Assembly: GCA_922989275.2 (NCBI GenBank)
Contig: OV277866.1
Location: 78,404,328-78,468,327, forward strand
DNA length: 64,000 nt
Origin: Gari tellinella
Lineage: Eukaryota > Mollusca > Bivalvia > Cardiida > Psammobiidae
Direction of reading: 5' to 3'
Of this stretch, positions 10,670-22,407 are shown in pieces. The position numbers and the translations under genes are program-made. The first letter of the stretch is position 1; the number at the start of each line of letters is the position of its first letter. The notes under the pieces are model-generated. The model was not told the origin of the DNA, made no database searches, and saw only the letters and a list, made by a program, of their open reading frames with translations.

Positions 10670-13600
10670 GTACCATTAATATACAAAACGTCTTAAGCAA
10701 CCAAACCTACCTCCAAGAACTGCTAAAACCCCATGACATCCTCTGTTGCCAGGAACATTGGTTAATGAACTTTGATAAACATATCCTGCAAGAAATAAAT
10801 GAACATTTTGAAGCCTATGGGAAGAGTATAGATGACGACAATCCAAGACTGGACCATAAGTATATTAGAGGATTTGGCGGAGTGTGTACGTTTTGGAGGA
10901 AGGAGTTCAGTCCACACATAAAGGTAGCACCTCAAGGTAATCTGCGTACGATTGTCCTTGACATACAGACCAAAGAAGCTGTAACCTGCCTCGTAAACGT
11001 ATACATGCCTTCAAGCACAAAAGAATCAGACACTGAATACAAAGAAATGTTATGTGAACTGCTTGAAATAGTCAATACTTATAAACAATCCCACAACATC
11101 ATTATATGCGGGGACATGAATGCTTCAACCGTACGTCAGACACCTAGAGATAAGCTGTTCCAGAACTTTATAGAAGAAGCAGGATTGAACGAATCAACAA
11201 AAGATGACAAAGCCGTGACTTTCTTTCATCATAACGGAAAGTTTACCTCTAAAATAGACTACTTCTTATTCTGCGACAAGAGCAAGTACAGAGTCAACAA
11301 GCTTTATGCACACGAAATGCACAGCCAAAACAGCTCAGATCATACAACCCTGACTGCGCTCTTAGATATCAACATCAGCAAGCATAAACCTAAACAGGGG
11401 GTACTGAAAATCATGTCTAAGACAAAATGGAACAAGTGCGACAGGCACACATACAGAACTGAAATCAAGGAAAGTATAGATAAAAGCAACAAATCTTCAA
11501 AATCCACTGTAGAGGAAAAAGTTAAGAATGTAACAGAAGTAATGCATAAGGCAGCTAAAAGTCCATTCCAAGTTACAGAAAGCTCAAGACACTGAAGAAA
11601 AAATCAGGAGGCATCTGGAACAAGGATATCAGTAGGAAATCGAAAGAAGCAAAAATCTTATTCAATAAGTGGAAGAATTCCGGCAGAACCGCCACACATT
11701 TTAAACAAGAACTAAAAGAGAAAAAGAAGGAACTCCGACGTACCCAGAGGCAAGCATATGCCAGACAGAAAAGCTCACATATTCAAGACATTTTAACGTC
11801 ATCTGAATCAAACGACAAGCTATTTTATACCCTGATTAAAGCTCAGAGAAAAAGTGTTAATGATAATGTACAAACTCTTAAAGTAGATGGGAAAGAGATA
11901 CAAGGACAAGATGAAATGCTAACTGCATGGAAGAACCATTTTGAGAACTTAGCTACTCCAGATGAACAAGATCTCCCAGTAAACCACAAAGTCAATCTAG
12001 CAAAAGAACAGAACAAGATAATTGAAGAGAACATTAGGAAAGGGAAAGACAGATTAGAACCCATCACACCAGAACAAATTATCAAAGCTATTAATTCACT
12101 AAACTCAGGAAAAACACCGGACCAGAGCGGGATCTCAAGTGAACATTTTAAATATGGAAAATTTGAGCTAGCACCTATACTGGTGGACATCATAAATATA
12201 ATCTTCAGTGAGCTGGACGTACCAGAATCTCTTAAATGCGGAATACTCACTCCCGTCCACAAGAAAGGAAAAGACAAGTTTCTGCCAAACAACTATAGGG
12301 GAATAGTGATATCCGACTCCTTTGCAAAAAATGTTGAAAGTATACTCAAAGAAAAAGTCGACTCTATCTTCGAGACGCATCAAAACCCATTACAGCGTGG
12401 ATTCACTACAAAAAGCTCTTCGATGAACGCTGCTTATATAACTTGTCAGAAACAATAGATCATCATAAGGAGATGAAGAACCCTCTACTATTTGCAACGC
12501 TAGATGCTCAGAAGGCCATCGATAGAGTAAACCATGATATCCTCTTCAATAAGTTATATCACATAGGAGTCGAAGGACCACTCTGGTTGTTATTAAGAAA
12601 CCTATACCGTCAATCTACAGTAAAAGTCAAGTGGGAAGGAGATCTGTCAGACGAATTCCAAATAAAACAAGGGACAAAGCAAGGGGCACAACTCTCAACA
12701 ACACTCTATAAAGTTTACCATAATCATATACTCAACTCAATAGTGAGCAGTGGATTAGGAGCCCACATCGGGAACATCAACGTATCTGCACCTACTTGTG
12801 CCGATGACACAGCTCTTCTCTCTCACACAAAGGAAGATCTGCAGGCTATGTTGGATATCGTAGATTTTAACACAAAAAGAGACCTAGTAAAAAATAAATC
12901 CAGAAAAGTCTGAAATACTCTCATTTAACGTGAAACAACCAATTACCACAACCTTAGATGGTCAGGAAGTATTGAAAGTGACAGAACTCAAACACCTAGG
13001 GATTACCAGAAGTGAAAAGAATGCAGTAGACCTTGAGACAAGACTAAAACAGCACAAAAGACTATATATTCTCTTCTCGGTCCTGGACTACACGCCAGAA
13101 GGGGCATGTCTCCCATAGTATCACATAAACTCTGGAAAACCTATGTTTCTCCCAGATTTCTCTACAGCATAGAGGTCTTACAGATAACTAAGAGTACTCT
13201 ACAGAAGCTCGAGAATTACCAGAGGAAATTCCTGAAACATATACAAGGCTTGCCGGAGAGAACGTCAACCTCCGCAGTATACATTCTCATTGGTGGTGAA
13301 CCAATAGAGCTAGTCATCGACAGAAACTATCTATCCCTCTTCATGAACATTCTCAGATTACCAGGTTCAGTTGAACATAAATTACTATTAAGACAACTTA
13401 CCATGAAAGATGAAACCACGAAGGGCTTTACATCAGAATCAGAAAATCTCTAGACAAGTACAACCTTCCTACACCTGAAGAACTAGTACATAGTGTCCCT
13501 ACCAAGGCGAAATGGAAAGCCACCTTCAAGGCCGCTGCAAATGCCCATTGGGAAGAAATCTGGAAAGATGATCTACATAGCAAGTCAACTACCAAATATC

Positions 13601-14026
13601 TGCAACTCCAGGACACTCCACTTAACAAGCCTCACAATATCTGGAACTGTGCCAAGTCCAAACCCCATGAAGTCAGACGTGCAGAACTGAAAGCCAGATT
13701 GCTGACTGACACTTATATTTTGCAAAGCAATACAGCCAAGTACAATCAAAATGCAGTATCTGCAACATGTAAACTATGCAACATGGAAGATGAAACCAGA
13801 GAACATCTCATCGTCAAGTGTACAGCAATGACAAAACTCAGAGATACAGCAATATTGAAGCTCAACAGCATAGTTCCAAACTGTAAGCTGGATACAAATA
13901 GCCTTGGAACAGCATACATCGGATTGATGACACAGATAACCTTAGACTGCACACACCAAACTGTTTAAGTCCTTCATCTCCCTCACCAGTGAGCAGGAAA
14001 CTGACGTTGCTATTGTGAGAGTCTAA
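10591..14026 (+). pseudogene. Retrotransposon ORF2: APE endonuclease, reverse transcriptase, CCHC
   Basis: The endonuclease spans about 10666-11400. It shows TINIQN, CQEHW, VYMPSS, ICGDMNAS, KIDYFLF and SSDHTTL, so every usual catalytic position is present. The reverse transcriptase spans about 11900-13000: LTPVHKKGK, YRGIVISDSFAK, the QRGFTTKSSS box, motif A FATLDAQKAIDRVNH, motif B KQGTKQGAQLS and motif C TCADDTALL. A C-terminal C-x2-C-x8-H-x4-C finger (CKLCN...EHLIVKC) lies near 13767-13820. Apparent frameshifts lie near 11565, 12440, 12895, 13098, 13430 and 13955. Reading through them gives one protein ending at TAA 14024-14026. It would nick target DNA and copy the element RNA into the genome. 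Confidence 0.88.
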
Positions 14027-14520
14027 TCACCGAAAGGACAAGGGTGTTATGCAGCATTAATAGTAGTCTAAACGTATAAATGGTTCTCTAAAGTAGAGAT
14101 TTTTCAATAAATTACAAGTTGACCTAGTTAAACTTACCGAACTATATATATAACAGGGCATAAAAACAGGCTCAACCTATAGACAACAATATAAACATAT
14201 GCTAATAAACTGCCGTAACGCGACCTAGTGATGCGAATAATGTAAATAGTGTGTTACGAATTGTGTTTAAATAACTTCTGTGGATAACCTACAACACTAC
14301 AACCATCCTGATAAGGAGTGCTCCGAAGTCAACGGAGGAATCTACCAGACAACAACAAGATGGCAACTTTTCGACAATTCTGTCTATTCATGTTAATTTG
14401 AGTGACACTGTTAAGTGTACACTTGTCCTATGTAAACAGTGAAGACCCAGATCACAGGACTCCTCTGACTAGGCTCTGTCCCGTCTGTCATTTTACAATG
14501 TATAAAGAAAAGATAAAAGA
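14027..14520 (+). other. Retrotransposon 3' untranslated region
   Basis: Non-coding sequence follows ORF2 and ends around ATAAAGAAAAGATAAAAGAT near 14500-14520, which may be the 3' tail. No flanking duplication was found, so the boundary is uncertain. I see nothing in 14521-14869. Confidence 0.35.
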
Positions 14521-14869
14521 TACATGTAATCCCTAAATATAGATCTAGCAAACAGATGAACTAGACTTAATAGGAAACTGGAGTTGTCAAGTGAAGTTTC
14601 ATGGCCAGGAAAGAGTTTAAGTAATTTAATATATTATACATGTAATTTAATATTAATTGAAAAACAGTGGAGACTAGCTGAGAGAGCACGTATATACATG
14701 TATATGCCCTCTCTATATCAGTGTCTCCTTTTATGTGGTTAGAGATTTTGATACCGATAAAAGAATATGAATATATGTTTAGACTATTTATCATGTCTTT
14801 GATATATACCGGTCAAGTTTAGTCATGTTCCTATAGGTATCATTCACACATGACCGTTATACGTAAACA

Positions 14870-15480
14870 TTTAGTATGTTGAAATATCGTCTGCTTCGAC
14901 CTTGTCGTTTGCAACAGGTTCGAAATCAGGGTCGAACATTTCTTTAAAATCAAGAATTTCTAAAAGGAGCCTTAAACAGTTTTAATCCTGATCAGACGCC
15001 TAGTTACGTTCCTCATGATCGTGAACTTAACTGGTTTAAAAGTTCTAACCATTTTTCATGCTAGCCGCGGATATTTATATGTGCCACATCGATTACCTTT
15101 GAATACAGTTTGGGTCCTGATGAGACGCCGCATAACGCGGCGCCTTATCAGGATCCAATCGGTTTGACACTCTGATCTAATTTTGAAAAGACAATTAGAA
15201 AATTCTATTTTTATATCATCAGCAAACGACACTTTTTGCAGACGAAAATAATACCAAGCATGCAAAGAGTAAGCACCAACCCATAAGCCCTTCAATGCCA
15301 GTGGCGACTTACGTTTGCAAGTTGTTTTAATCTAGATCAGACGCCGGGTAACACAGATTCAAACCTATTTGACATTCGTAAATTGAATTATTTTTAGGTC
15401 ATAGACTACATGTATCTCAACATTTATTTTAAAACGACGTTGCAGACAACAATATTGAAGCAGACGATACTAGGGGATGA
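14870..15480. repeat. Three decayed alpha-module MITE segments
   Basis: Alpha palindromes or single arms lie at 14975-15010 (GATCAGACGCC), 15100-15170 (GATGAGACGCCGCATAACGC with its partner arm) and 15330-15372. They are separated by the family segment GTTGCAGACAACAATATTGA. Ends of the TTAACCC type are no longer clear. Confidence 0.5.
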
Positions 15481-15542
15481 CAAACACACTGAATCTGTCG
15501 GTATGTATAAGGATTCATCATGCAGGAGGGTGATAAAGATCA

Positions 15543-15793
15543 TTAACCCTTTCCTCCCTGAAACTTCAAATGGACAATTCTAGTTTTCAATATGGTTAAG
15601 TCCATTTTTGACTTTTTAGGGTTGATTATTACAATATATGTCAAAATGACAAACAGTGTAGACCCTGATCAGAGGGCTCATTAAGGAGCCCTCTGATTAG
15701 GGTCTACACTGTTTGCATTGGACAAGTGTACTCCTCACAGGTACACTGTTTGTAAATGACGCATATATGCGTGACTAGGGTTCAAAGAGTTAA
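15543..15793. mobile_element. TTAA-C MITE
   Basis: It runs from TTAACCCTTTCCTCCCTGAA to TTCAAAGAGTTAA. The gamma hairpin GTAGACCCTGATCAGAGGGC ... GCCCTCTGATTAGGGTCTAC lies at about 15656-15716. The length of 251 bp matches other C copies (31186-31436, 51537-51787). Confidence 0.8.
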
Positions 15794-16105
15794 ACAAGTC
15801 GTTATTTTGATCAATGCGACACCGCGGCACCGAGTCAATCTAGAAAGACCCTACATTTCGAAATTCTTACATTTCATGTTTGTCTTGTGTTTAGTTTCTA
15901 CATTTTTCATATTGAGCGAAAACCAAGGATTGTCCATGTATGAATGCATGGTAAAAGTAAAGGCAGTCGTACACCCATAAAGTGTACCAACCTACATGTA
16001 TATATAAAGTCTTCGTTGTCCTATTTACGACTAAAAAGCTGGTTCGCTTCAGGTCTCGGCATACTAAACTTTAAGGTTTTGTTATGTTTCGGGTATTTCA
16101 TTTAT

Positions 16106-16311
16106 ATTAAAACCTCTCTAAAACGACCACTAAATTTTGTTAATTATTCGGGTGTTTACGATAGGTGACCGCTTAAGGCAAGGAGACAGTGAAACAGAAA
16201 TCTCCTATAGGAGCTTTCTGTTTCACTATCACCTTGTTTTAAGCTGTATCCTCTCTATTATACAATCAATTAGCATTCGTTTAATGGTCGTAAAAGAGAG
16301 GTTTTACTGTA
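16106..16311. mobile_element. TA-F MITE
   Basis: The ends AAAACCTCTCTAAAACGACC and AAAGAGAGGTTTTACTGTA are inverted. The centre is a beta'-type hairpin (GACAGTGAAACAGAAATCTC ... GAGCTTTCTGTTTCACT). The leftmost few bases are altered. Confidence 0.7.
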
Positions 16312-16611
16312 TTTGAACATTATCCGAGTATTCTTAAACATGACAGTGTTTTCAGTAGATACATGTACACCGATATGGACGTTGGCACGTGTCATATGAA
16401 CATCTATCATCAGAAGTTCAGAACTATTACATTGGTTAATAAAAAGAGCAACCCCCCCCCCTCCCATTAAATAGTCAAGGCTAATGTCGTGTATGAATAT
16501 AGTGCAGATTTGGAACCAGCCACCAGTCCAATTAAATTAAATTTTTATTTAAAGTCGGTTCATATAAAACATGTTAACATTAGCTTTTTACCGATTGATC
16601 TTGAAAAATCC

Positions 16612-16794
16612 TGAGACTAAGATTTCCAAATTTTCTATTTTTCAAGCGCGCTTACATAAAGCAGGTTGAAAGTAAAGCAGAATGCGCATTAAGGCACTTT
16701 ATGCTTTACTTTCAGCCTGCTTTAAGCTACAAGTACCGTTTGCTAGGATAAGAAAACGAAGATTTCGGAAAAATCCGGAGAAATGGCAGCCCTG
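16612..16794. mobile_element. CAGGG-I MITE, left end lost
   Basis: AAGATTTCCAAATTTTC is followed by a full beta hairpin (AAGCAGGTTGAAAGTAAAGC ... GCTTTACTTTCAGCCTGC). It ends GAAATGGCAGCCCTG, the family I terminus. The CAGGGCTGCCAT left end is missing. Confidence 0.65.
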
Positions 16795-16899
16795 TGGCAA
16801 ACCTAAAACTATTTTGGTTTCTGTACAAATAAATACTGAGGTCAAAACGTTATTATTTCCGATTTTGTGTGTGTGTGCTAAATCAAATATTTCCATTGC

Positions 16900-16966
16900 T
16901 TACAGGTTGGAGCCAGATCAAACAGCAGGTAACCCGGCGTCTGATCAGTCTCTAAACTGTTTACCA
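16900..16966. repeat. Isolated, decayed alpha hairpin
   Basis: GGAGCCAGATCAAACAGCAG pairs imperfectly with CCGGCGTCTGATCAGTCTC. The variant GGAGCC is the one used in family E. No family ends are recognisable around it. Confidence 0.4.
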
Positions 16967-17091
16967 ATCCATTTTCATTGCAACCTGACATACATGCAAC
17001 CAATCCCTTAATTAAAAGTATATATTCAGAATTTTCAAGAAGCTTTCATTTTCAATATTTTATAACTAAAGAGATTCGCAACCGGATTATG

Positions 17092-17227
17092 CAAGGTGAC
17101 AGTAAAACAGAAAGCTCCTTCAGAAGCTTTCTGTTTTACTGCTACCTTGCTATATATGATGCCTTGTGCCATAAACAACTAATCATTACCACAAATTTAG
17201 TGGTGATAATAGAGAGGTTTTACTGTA
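17092..17227. mobile_element. TA-F MITE, 5'-truncated
   Basis: The beta' hairpin (AAGGTGACAGTAAAACAGAA ... TTCTGTTTTACTGCTACCTT) and the right end AGAGAGGTTTTACTGTA are present. The left 60 bp of the family are absent. Confidence 0.65.
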
Positions 17228-17465
17228 TATAAGTTAAAGGTCATTACGAATGTCCTAGGTTTTTACCCCACGGGTCTTACCTTAAGCGCGCGGTGTAATT
17301 GGCGTCTGCCATAAATCACGGGGCTGATTTATCGTCATGTTTTCTTCTCCAGAAAATAGCATAAGATTATTACGATACCATGCGAGACGCCGAGTCATTT
17401 TGAGTCTCATCTGGATCCAAACTACTTGCAGTATTTATCACGAAATCGCACAAAGCGAACGACAA

Positions 17466-17692
17466 TTAACCCCATTCACTCCTGACATTCCAATTTTACA
17501 ATCACGTGTATAGTCCATTTAGACTATTAAGAATTGACTTTATTTCATTGCAAAATGACAAATAGTGCAGACCCAGATGAAAGGGCTCCTGTATGCAGGA
17601 GCCCTCTGATCTTGGTATTCACTGTTTGCCTTGAACAAATGTACTCTATTCACGTAGACGAGTTTACTCGTCTCTAGGATTGAAAGTGTGAA
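17466..17692. mobile_element. TTAA-C MITE, divergent subfamily
   Basis: It starts TTAACCCCATTCACTCC, carries a gamma hairpin with the loop CTGTATGCAG and ends near GATTGAAAGTGTGAA. An extra small palindrome, GACGAGTTTACTCGTC, lies near 17658. The right TTAA is lost. Confidence 0.6.
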
Positions 17693-17701
17693 GAAACGAA
17701 A

Positions 17702-18140
17702 TACACTCTCGTTATCTCGAACTTGCTTAACTCTTTCCTCCCTGAAACTTTAAATGAACAATTCAAGTTTCCATTTTAGTCTAGTCCATTTCTGACTTTA
17801 AGGGTTGTTTTGCCAATGTTTGGCATTGTGACAAACAGTGAAGACCCATCTCAGAGGGCTCTTTTCGGAGCCCTCTGATCTGGGTCTTCACTGTTTGCAA
17901 AGGACAAGTGTACTATTCACATGTACGGTACACTGTTTGAAAAGAACGCCTATATGCGGAACTAGGCCCCAAAGGATTAAATTGAGCTTATCCGTATTTC
18001 AAAGTTAAAACGAGGCTGAACCACATTTCAACTTTGAAATACGGATATGTTCGATTTGAGCAAGACGTAATGATAGAAAATCAACTGATGAAATAGGCTT
18101 ACGGATAAATACGAATTTGAGATATCGATGTTCGACTGTA
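17702..18140. mobile_element. TA-G MITE split by a TTAA-C insertion
   Basis: The left part reads TACACTCTCGTTATCTCGAA and the right part ends GATATCGATGTTCGACTGTA, both family G termini. The G hairpin (ACTTTGAAATACGGATATGT) lies on the right. A C element occupies 17727-17980, and both junctions fall on TTAA. Confidence 0.65.
17727..17980. mobile_element. TTAA-C MITE nested in TA-G
   Basis: It runs from TTAACTCTTTCCTCCCTGAA to AAAGGATTAA, with the gamma hairpin at about 17832-17900 (AAGACCCATCTCAGAGGGCT ... GATCTGGGTCTT). Compared with intact G copies, both flanks lie at TTAA, but about 50 bp of G between two of its TTAA sites is missing. Confidence 0.75.
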
Positions 18141-18488
18141 CATGCACGCGGTCTACTTATGCTAATAACGGTTTTAACTAGAATCAATCACAATTATCTC
18201 AATATCTCAATTCTCTGTTTGTTTGCCCGTAACTATGGGTCTGCAATTACACAACTTAAAGGGGGTATAAACTAGTGCATTATATTTGATATGTTGATCC
18301 ATATCTCACGTGTACTGATTGTACAGGATCTGAACTACGTGGCTACTCTATGTATCTACCCTATATTTCACTACCGGTGTCATTCGTGGTTGGAGAACTA
18401 ACACCTGTTTCCAGTGTATCAGTAGATCTCATTTCTGGGGCAGGCTATTTTTTTGACACATAACATTTTTTTCAACGCCAAATTAATC

Positions 18489-18686
18489 GAAAGGTTTTTA
18501 CCCCTCACCAGGTTGTTGTCTGCAAGATCGTTTCAAAGTTAGATATTAGGTAATTTGCCTTAAGAGAAATCGATAAGAGTGTCAAACAGTTTAGATCCTG
18601 ATCAGACGCCGCGTGACGCGGCGTCTGATCATGATCTAAACTGTTTGCAAAGTCGCCTTTATGCGACTCCGGCGAAGAAAGGGCCA
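18489..18686. mobile_element. TTAA-A MITE, end-truncated
   Basis: A complete alpha hairpin (GATCCTGATCAGACGCCGCG ... CGGCGTCTGATCATGATC) is flanked by AAACAGTTTA arms at about 18584-18649. The family motif GATCGTTTCAAAGTTAGAT is to the left. TTAACCC ends are not preserved. A second, eroded alpha arm lies at 18835-18885. Confidence 0.6.
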
Positions 18687-19125
18687 AGGAGTGCCTCGAG
18701 TCTTTATAATGCTAAAAGATAATTGGCTTTAACAATGTCGTCTGTGCGAATTTACAAGAAACCCGCTTTTATGCATTTTAAAGAGATTTGAATAAAAAAT
18801 TAATATAATCATTACGGGTTTGGTTGGATCAGATTGTATCCTGAGTAAATCGGCGCCTGATCTGGATCTAAACTGTTTGCACAAGTAAGACTAGCCGCGC
18901 TGATAGGGGTAACATAAACATACTTTGATTGTGCAAATATTGAAAGAACACCAAACATGATTGACCGTTGAATGCCAAATACGAAGCGCATGGCTAACTT
19001 TCAATAAAAGCAGAGCTTTTTAGGACATGTATTATATATAAGTGTGGAAGCTGTTATTCTTTTTAAAAATACAAGTCTGTGCTTAACTAGGTCAACTGAA
19101 CAATTATTTCCAATGCGTCGCAAGC

Positions 19126-19492
19126 TAGACACTTTCCTCGGCCTGAAACTTCAAATGGACAATTTAGCAATTTTTTAATTTTTGACTATTTATTTTGAGC
19201 CATTTAGTTTCAACGTATTTCAATATGACATACAGAGCAGATCCTATACCTATAAAGAGTACATTTGGTCGAGGCAAACAGTGTAGACCCTGTTTAGTGA
19301 AGAGTACACTTGACCGAGGCAAACAGTGGAGACCCTGATCAGGAGACCCCCTACGGGAGCCCCCTGACCAGAGTCCGCACTGCTTTGCCATGTTGCGATG
19401 TATCATTAAAAGCAATTGCTAAATATCTAAATAAGGATTAGAATAACATGCAAGTGGAAATGGGAGTTGTTCATTTAAAGTTTCACGGGATG
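19126..19492. mobile_element. TTAA-C MITE with internal duplication
   Basis: Family C outer segments are present (CTGAAACTTCAAATGGACAA; mirrored as GTTCATTTAAAGTTTCACGG). The left hairpin arm with its flank GAGGCAAACAGTGTAGACCC is duplicated in tandem at about 19256-19342 before the partner arm. Confidence 0.55.
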
Positions 19493-19639
19493 TGTGGGGT
19501 GGAGGAATATAATGAGCTTGGCGACCGTTCAATATGAATGCTCATGTGTAATATTTACTGTGGTTGCTGAGTGCAGGGCGTAGACAATGGAGAAAGTTCC
19601 TATTTTGGACCTTTGAATGTATACAGGGGAATATACGTT

Positions 19640-19800
19640 ATTGACGCAATGAAATAAACGGTAGAAAATGACAACTTCCTGACAATGCTGATTAGGTGTA
19701 ATCTGAGTGTCAAACTGTTTGAAGCCTGATCTGGCTCCAAACTGTTTGCACTGGAAATCCAAGTTTTAGCGTAATGCGTTTATTAGGAAAGAGTAACGTC
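19640..19800. mobile_element. TA-E MITE, decayed
   Basis: ACGGTAGAAAATGACAACTT and GGAAAGAGTAACGTC are family E internal segments. The hairpin core is reduced to GCCTGATCTGGC between CAAACTGTTT arms. Confidence 0.5.
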
Positions 19801-19916
19801 ACGTGGCGTGTTTTCATGAGTAACCCTTCAGCCACGCTTTTGTTAAGCTATCCTTCTATGGGGAAATTATATAGATGGTCGTACTAGACGGGTTACTGCT
19901 AAATCAGGACAGAAAA

Positions 19917-20267
19917 TACAGTGTTCCCTCTCTACAACGACACCCAACGGGAGACAAAGATTGTTTGTGTTGTTCAGAGGGAGTCGTTATAGGGAGGGAA
20001 AATTAATACTTGGCTTACATTTGCGTAACGTGGCGTCTGATTTGGATTCAAGCTGTTTGTCACTCATCATTATACATGTGTATTTATTCTATCAAAATAT
20101 CCCCTTATATGTTACTTAAAGAAAAACAACAGACGACAAAATTAAGCAGACGATATTGCAGCCATGAAAAGGTTGGACATAAATGTCTTGTTTGGGGATC
20201 TGCGGCAAGGGTCGTTGTGAGGAGGGAGTCGTTGTTGGGAGGGCCGTTATAGGGAGGGGATACTGTA
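19917..20267. mobile_element. TA-H MITE, copy 2
   Basis: TACAGTGTTCCCTCTCTACA is inverted at the right end as TAGGGAGGGGATACTGTA. The interior repeats the GAGGGAGTCGTTATAGGGAG segment of family H. The alpha palindrome survives as one arm only (GGCGTCTGATTTGGATTC). Confidence 0.75.
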
Positions 20268-20392
20268 ATGCAGAAAAATACCGTTATTGACTGGTGACTG
20301 ATACATGTAAATACAGGCCTGATAGGAAATACATAGGAATTTTCTGCTTTATTCTCTATCCCACATCCGACAGCCACAAGTCGATGGTAACA

Positions 20393-21379
20393 GCATTTTT
20401 TCGGCGGAGCTGACTGGTTTCTATTTAGTCACACTTTCTATTTGGCCACACATTTCAACCAATTATATTTGATCAGAAATTTAGAATTAAGAGCACCTGT
20501 TGAAACTGAATAGTCTGATTGGATAGTAACCAGGGCTCCAGATAAGGGAATTATTTCAAAACTTAAATTCTTTATTTGTGCATTAAACCCTGTGGTGTCA
20601 CTATACATTTGAATGGTCTCTTCGAGACAAAAAAATGAGTGGTAACACCATAGGGTTTGGTGCTGAAAGGAGTGAAAAAATGTGATTTGTTTAGTTTACT
20701 CCCTCTTATCTGGAGCCCTGTAGGCTGGTCTATGTCCAATTACAGTTTTACCAGATGTGGACTGTGAGTGTAAAATTTAGAGATACAGACTGCACTGTTT
20801 ACACTGGGATGATGCAATTATACTTCTATTTTAAGATATGACATCTGAAATCTTTTTATAGATATACAGAGGAAGCTAGGTGTTTTGTAATTGTTTACTA
20901 CCAATTTGTTTGAATTGTTAACTATTTGTACACATTTACCATACATTTAAAGCAATATTATATATAAAATTAATGGCCTCAAGTGAGTTAAACACAATCG
21001 TGTTGTTTCATCATTATTTACAAGAGTGGCAGTCGAAGTTCAGCAGACTGTTGTATCTGTACATTTGTGTATGCTATAGTTTGTTTCAAGAAACTCTATG
21101 AATGAAGTTTGATATATAGAACAATAGATTAATGTGAGGATCTCCTACCAGTAGCTAGGATATGAGTTAAATTATTGTTCTGTTTTGCATTTCTGTACAT
21201 GATAGTTTTGCATTTTAAATAAAAGTTACTGTTTCAATTTTTTTTGCTCTTCAATCCAAGATATTACAATTCTTTGAAAACCTCAATTTCATTTAATTTT
21301 GCACACCCAATTTCATCTATATAGCCTTGGTTCAACCACTCATTCCGCCGAATATCTTTTTTAAAGATATTTCTTGTTT
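20393..21379 (+). mobile_element. Dispersed 1-kb element R, copy 1
   Basis: It aligns along its length with the reverse complement of 50305-51326. It starts near TTTTTCGGCGGAGCTGACTG and ends CATTCCGCCGAATATCTTTT then TTAAAGATATTTCTTG. The motif TTCGGCGGA occurs in inverted orientation near both ends. No protein frame is conserved between copies, so it looks non-autonomous. A J MITE sits at the same internal position in both full copies. Confidence 0.7.
20531..20720. mobile_element. CAGGG-J MITE nested in element R
   Basis: The ends CAGGGCTCCAGATAAGGG and TTATCTGGAGCCCTG are inverted. The interior folds as a palindrome centred on GTCTCTTCGAGAC, with arms ACCCTGTGGTGT and ACACCATAGGGTTT. hAT-like ends are inferred from CAGGG only. 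Confidence 0.7.
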
Positions 21380-21417
21380 CCTATTCTGTATTCAGCAGTA
21401 ACGGTCGAAGGCGATTG

Positions 21418-21623
21418 CAGGGCTGCCATAACTTGACATGAAAAAGCCTAAGATTTCCAAATTCACATTTTTCAAGTGCGATTTTACGAATCGTACCTTT
21501 ATTCCATAGCCTATTTCTAGTTTCGTTGGCATGTGACTACTTAAAGCAGGCCGGAAGAAAAGCAGAATGCGCCTTAAGGAAATCCGAATATTTAGGAAAA
21601 ATTCCGGAAAAATGGCAGCCCTG
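21418..21623. mobile_element. CAGGG-I MITE
   Basis: CAGGGCTGCCATAACTTGAC is inverted at the right as AAAAATGGCAGCCCTG. Inside are a segment also found in family B (CTATTTCTAGTTTCG) and one arm of the beta hairpin; the other arm is deleted. Confidence 0.7.
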
Positions 21624-21878
21624 CGATAGTTTCCATCCATAGAACGATCGCTTAAACATAAGCTTGACTGTATGGTTATGAAAGCACGTCACGTGACTTC
21701 GAACCTCTTGTATAACTCAAGTTTGGATAAAAGCTCGGACAACAAACACTTGTAATTATCCGATGTGTACTTAATGTCTGATAGTGTAAGCATTCCATTG
21801 ACTTTGAAATGTTTTCATTTTCAATAGCCCCCACATGGTCAACAGTATAGGAAAGTATCCCTACAATGGGTATTTCTC

Positions 21879-22125
21879 TTTAATCATTTCCCCCAATAGA
21901 AGCGCCTTTTAGCGAATATCATTTATTCCTCCGCTGAAGTAATAGTTCCAATTTAATCAGTCATGAACGTCTATTATTGGGAAATTTTTCTATATTCTAG
22001 CACATCAATTAAAGTAGGCTGAAAGTAAAGCAGAATGCGCCTTAAGGCACATTCTGCTTTACGTTCAACCTGCTTTAAGTAGTCACCTATCTTGAATACT
22101 AGAAGGCTATCAGGTAAAGGGTTAA
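21879..22125. mobile_element. TTAA-B MITE (reverse orientation)
   Basis: It runs TTAATCATTTCCCCCAATAG to GGTAAAGGGTTAA. A nearly perfect beta hairpin (GCTGAAAGTAAAGCAGAATG ... CATTCTGCTTTACGTTCAAC) lies at about 22015-22079. Confidence 0.75.
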
Positions 22126-22157
22126 TGCACAGGGAAGACATTAGACTCTTTTGCGTT

Positions 22158-22407
22158 TACAGTGGAGAATCTGTTATTCTTTCCCAATAAACGCGTTTAC
22201 GCTAAAACTATTATTTGCAGTGCAAACAGTTTGGAGCCAGATCAGACGCCGGGTAACCCGGCGTCTGATCAGGCTCCAAACTGTTTGCCACCAAGATAAA
22301 CATGAATTATCAGAATTGTCCAAAAGTTGTTCTTTTCTACGTTTTAGTGCTTTACCTTTGCGTACGTTTGCGTTTAAACGGGAAAGAATAACAGATTCTC
22401 CACTGTA
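22158..22407. mobile_element. TA-E MITE, full length
   Basis: The 28-bp terminal inverted repeat starts TACAGTGGAGAATCTGTTAT, with TA at both ends. It carries a perfect alpha hairpin in the GGGTAACCC form (GATCAGACGCCGGGTAACCC). The 250-bp length matches 38222-38471, 42813-43062 and 51875-52123. Confidence 0.9.

Larger units (their letters stand above)
8144..14026 (+). mobile_element. Dead non-LTR (LINE) retrotransposon, PHD/APE/RT type
   Basis: The order is ORF1 with a PHD-like finger, an APE-type endonuclease, a reverse transcriptase and a C-terminal CCHC finger. This order, and the CADD form of RT motif C, resemble CR1/jockey-group elements of molluscs and cnidarians. Exact clade placement needs a phylogeny. 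Two in-frame stops in ORF1 and about six frameshifts in ORF2 show the copy is inactive. Confidence 0.9.
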
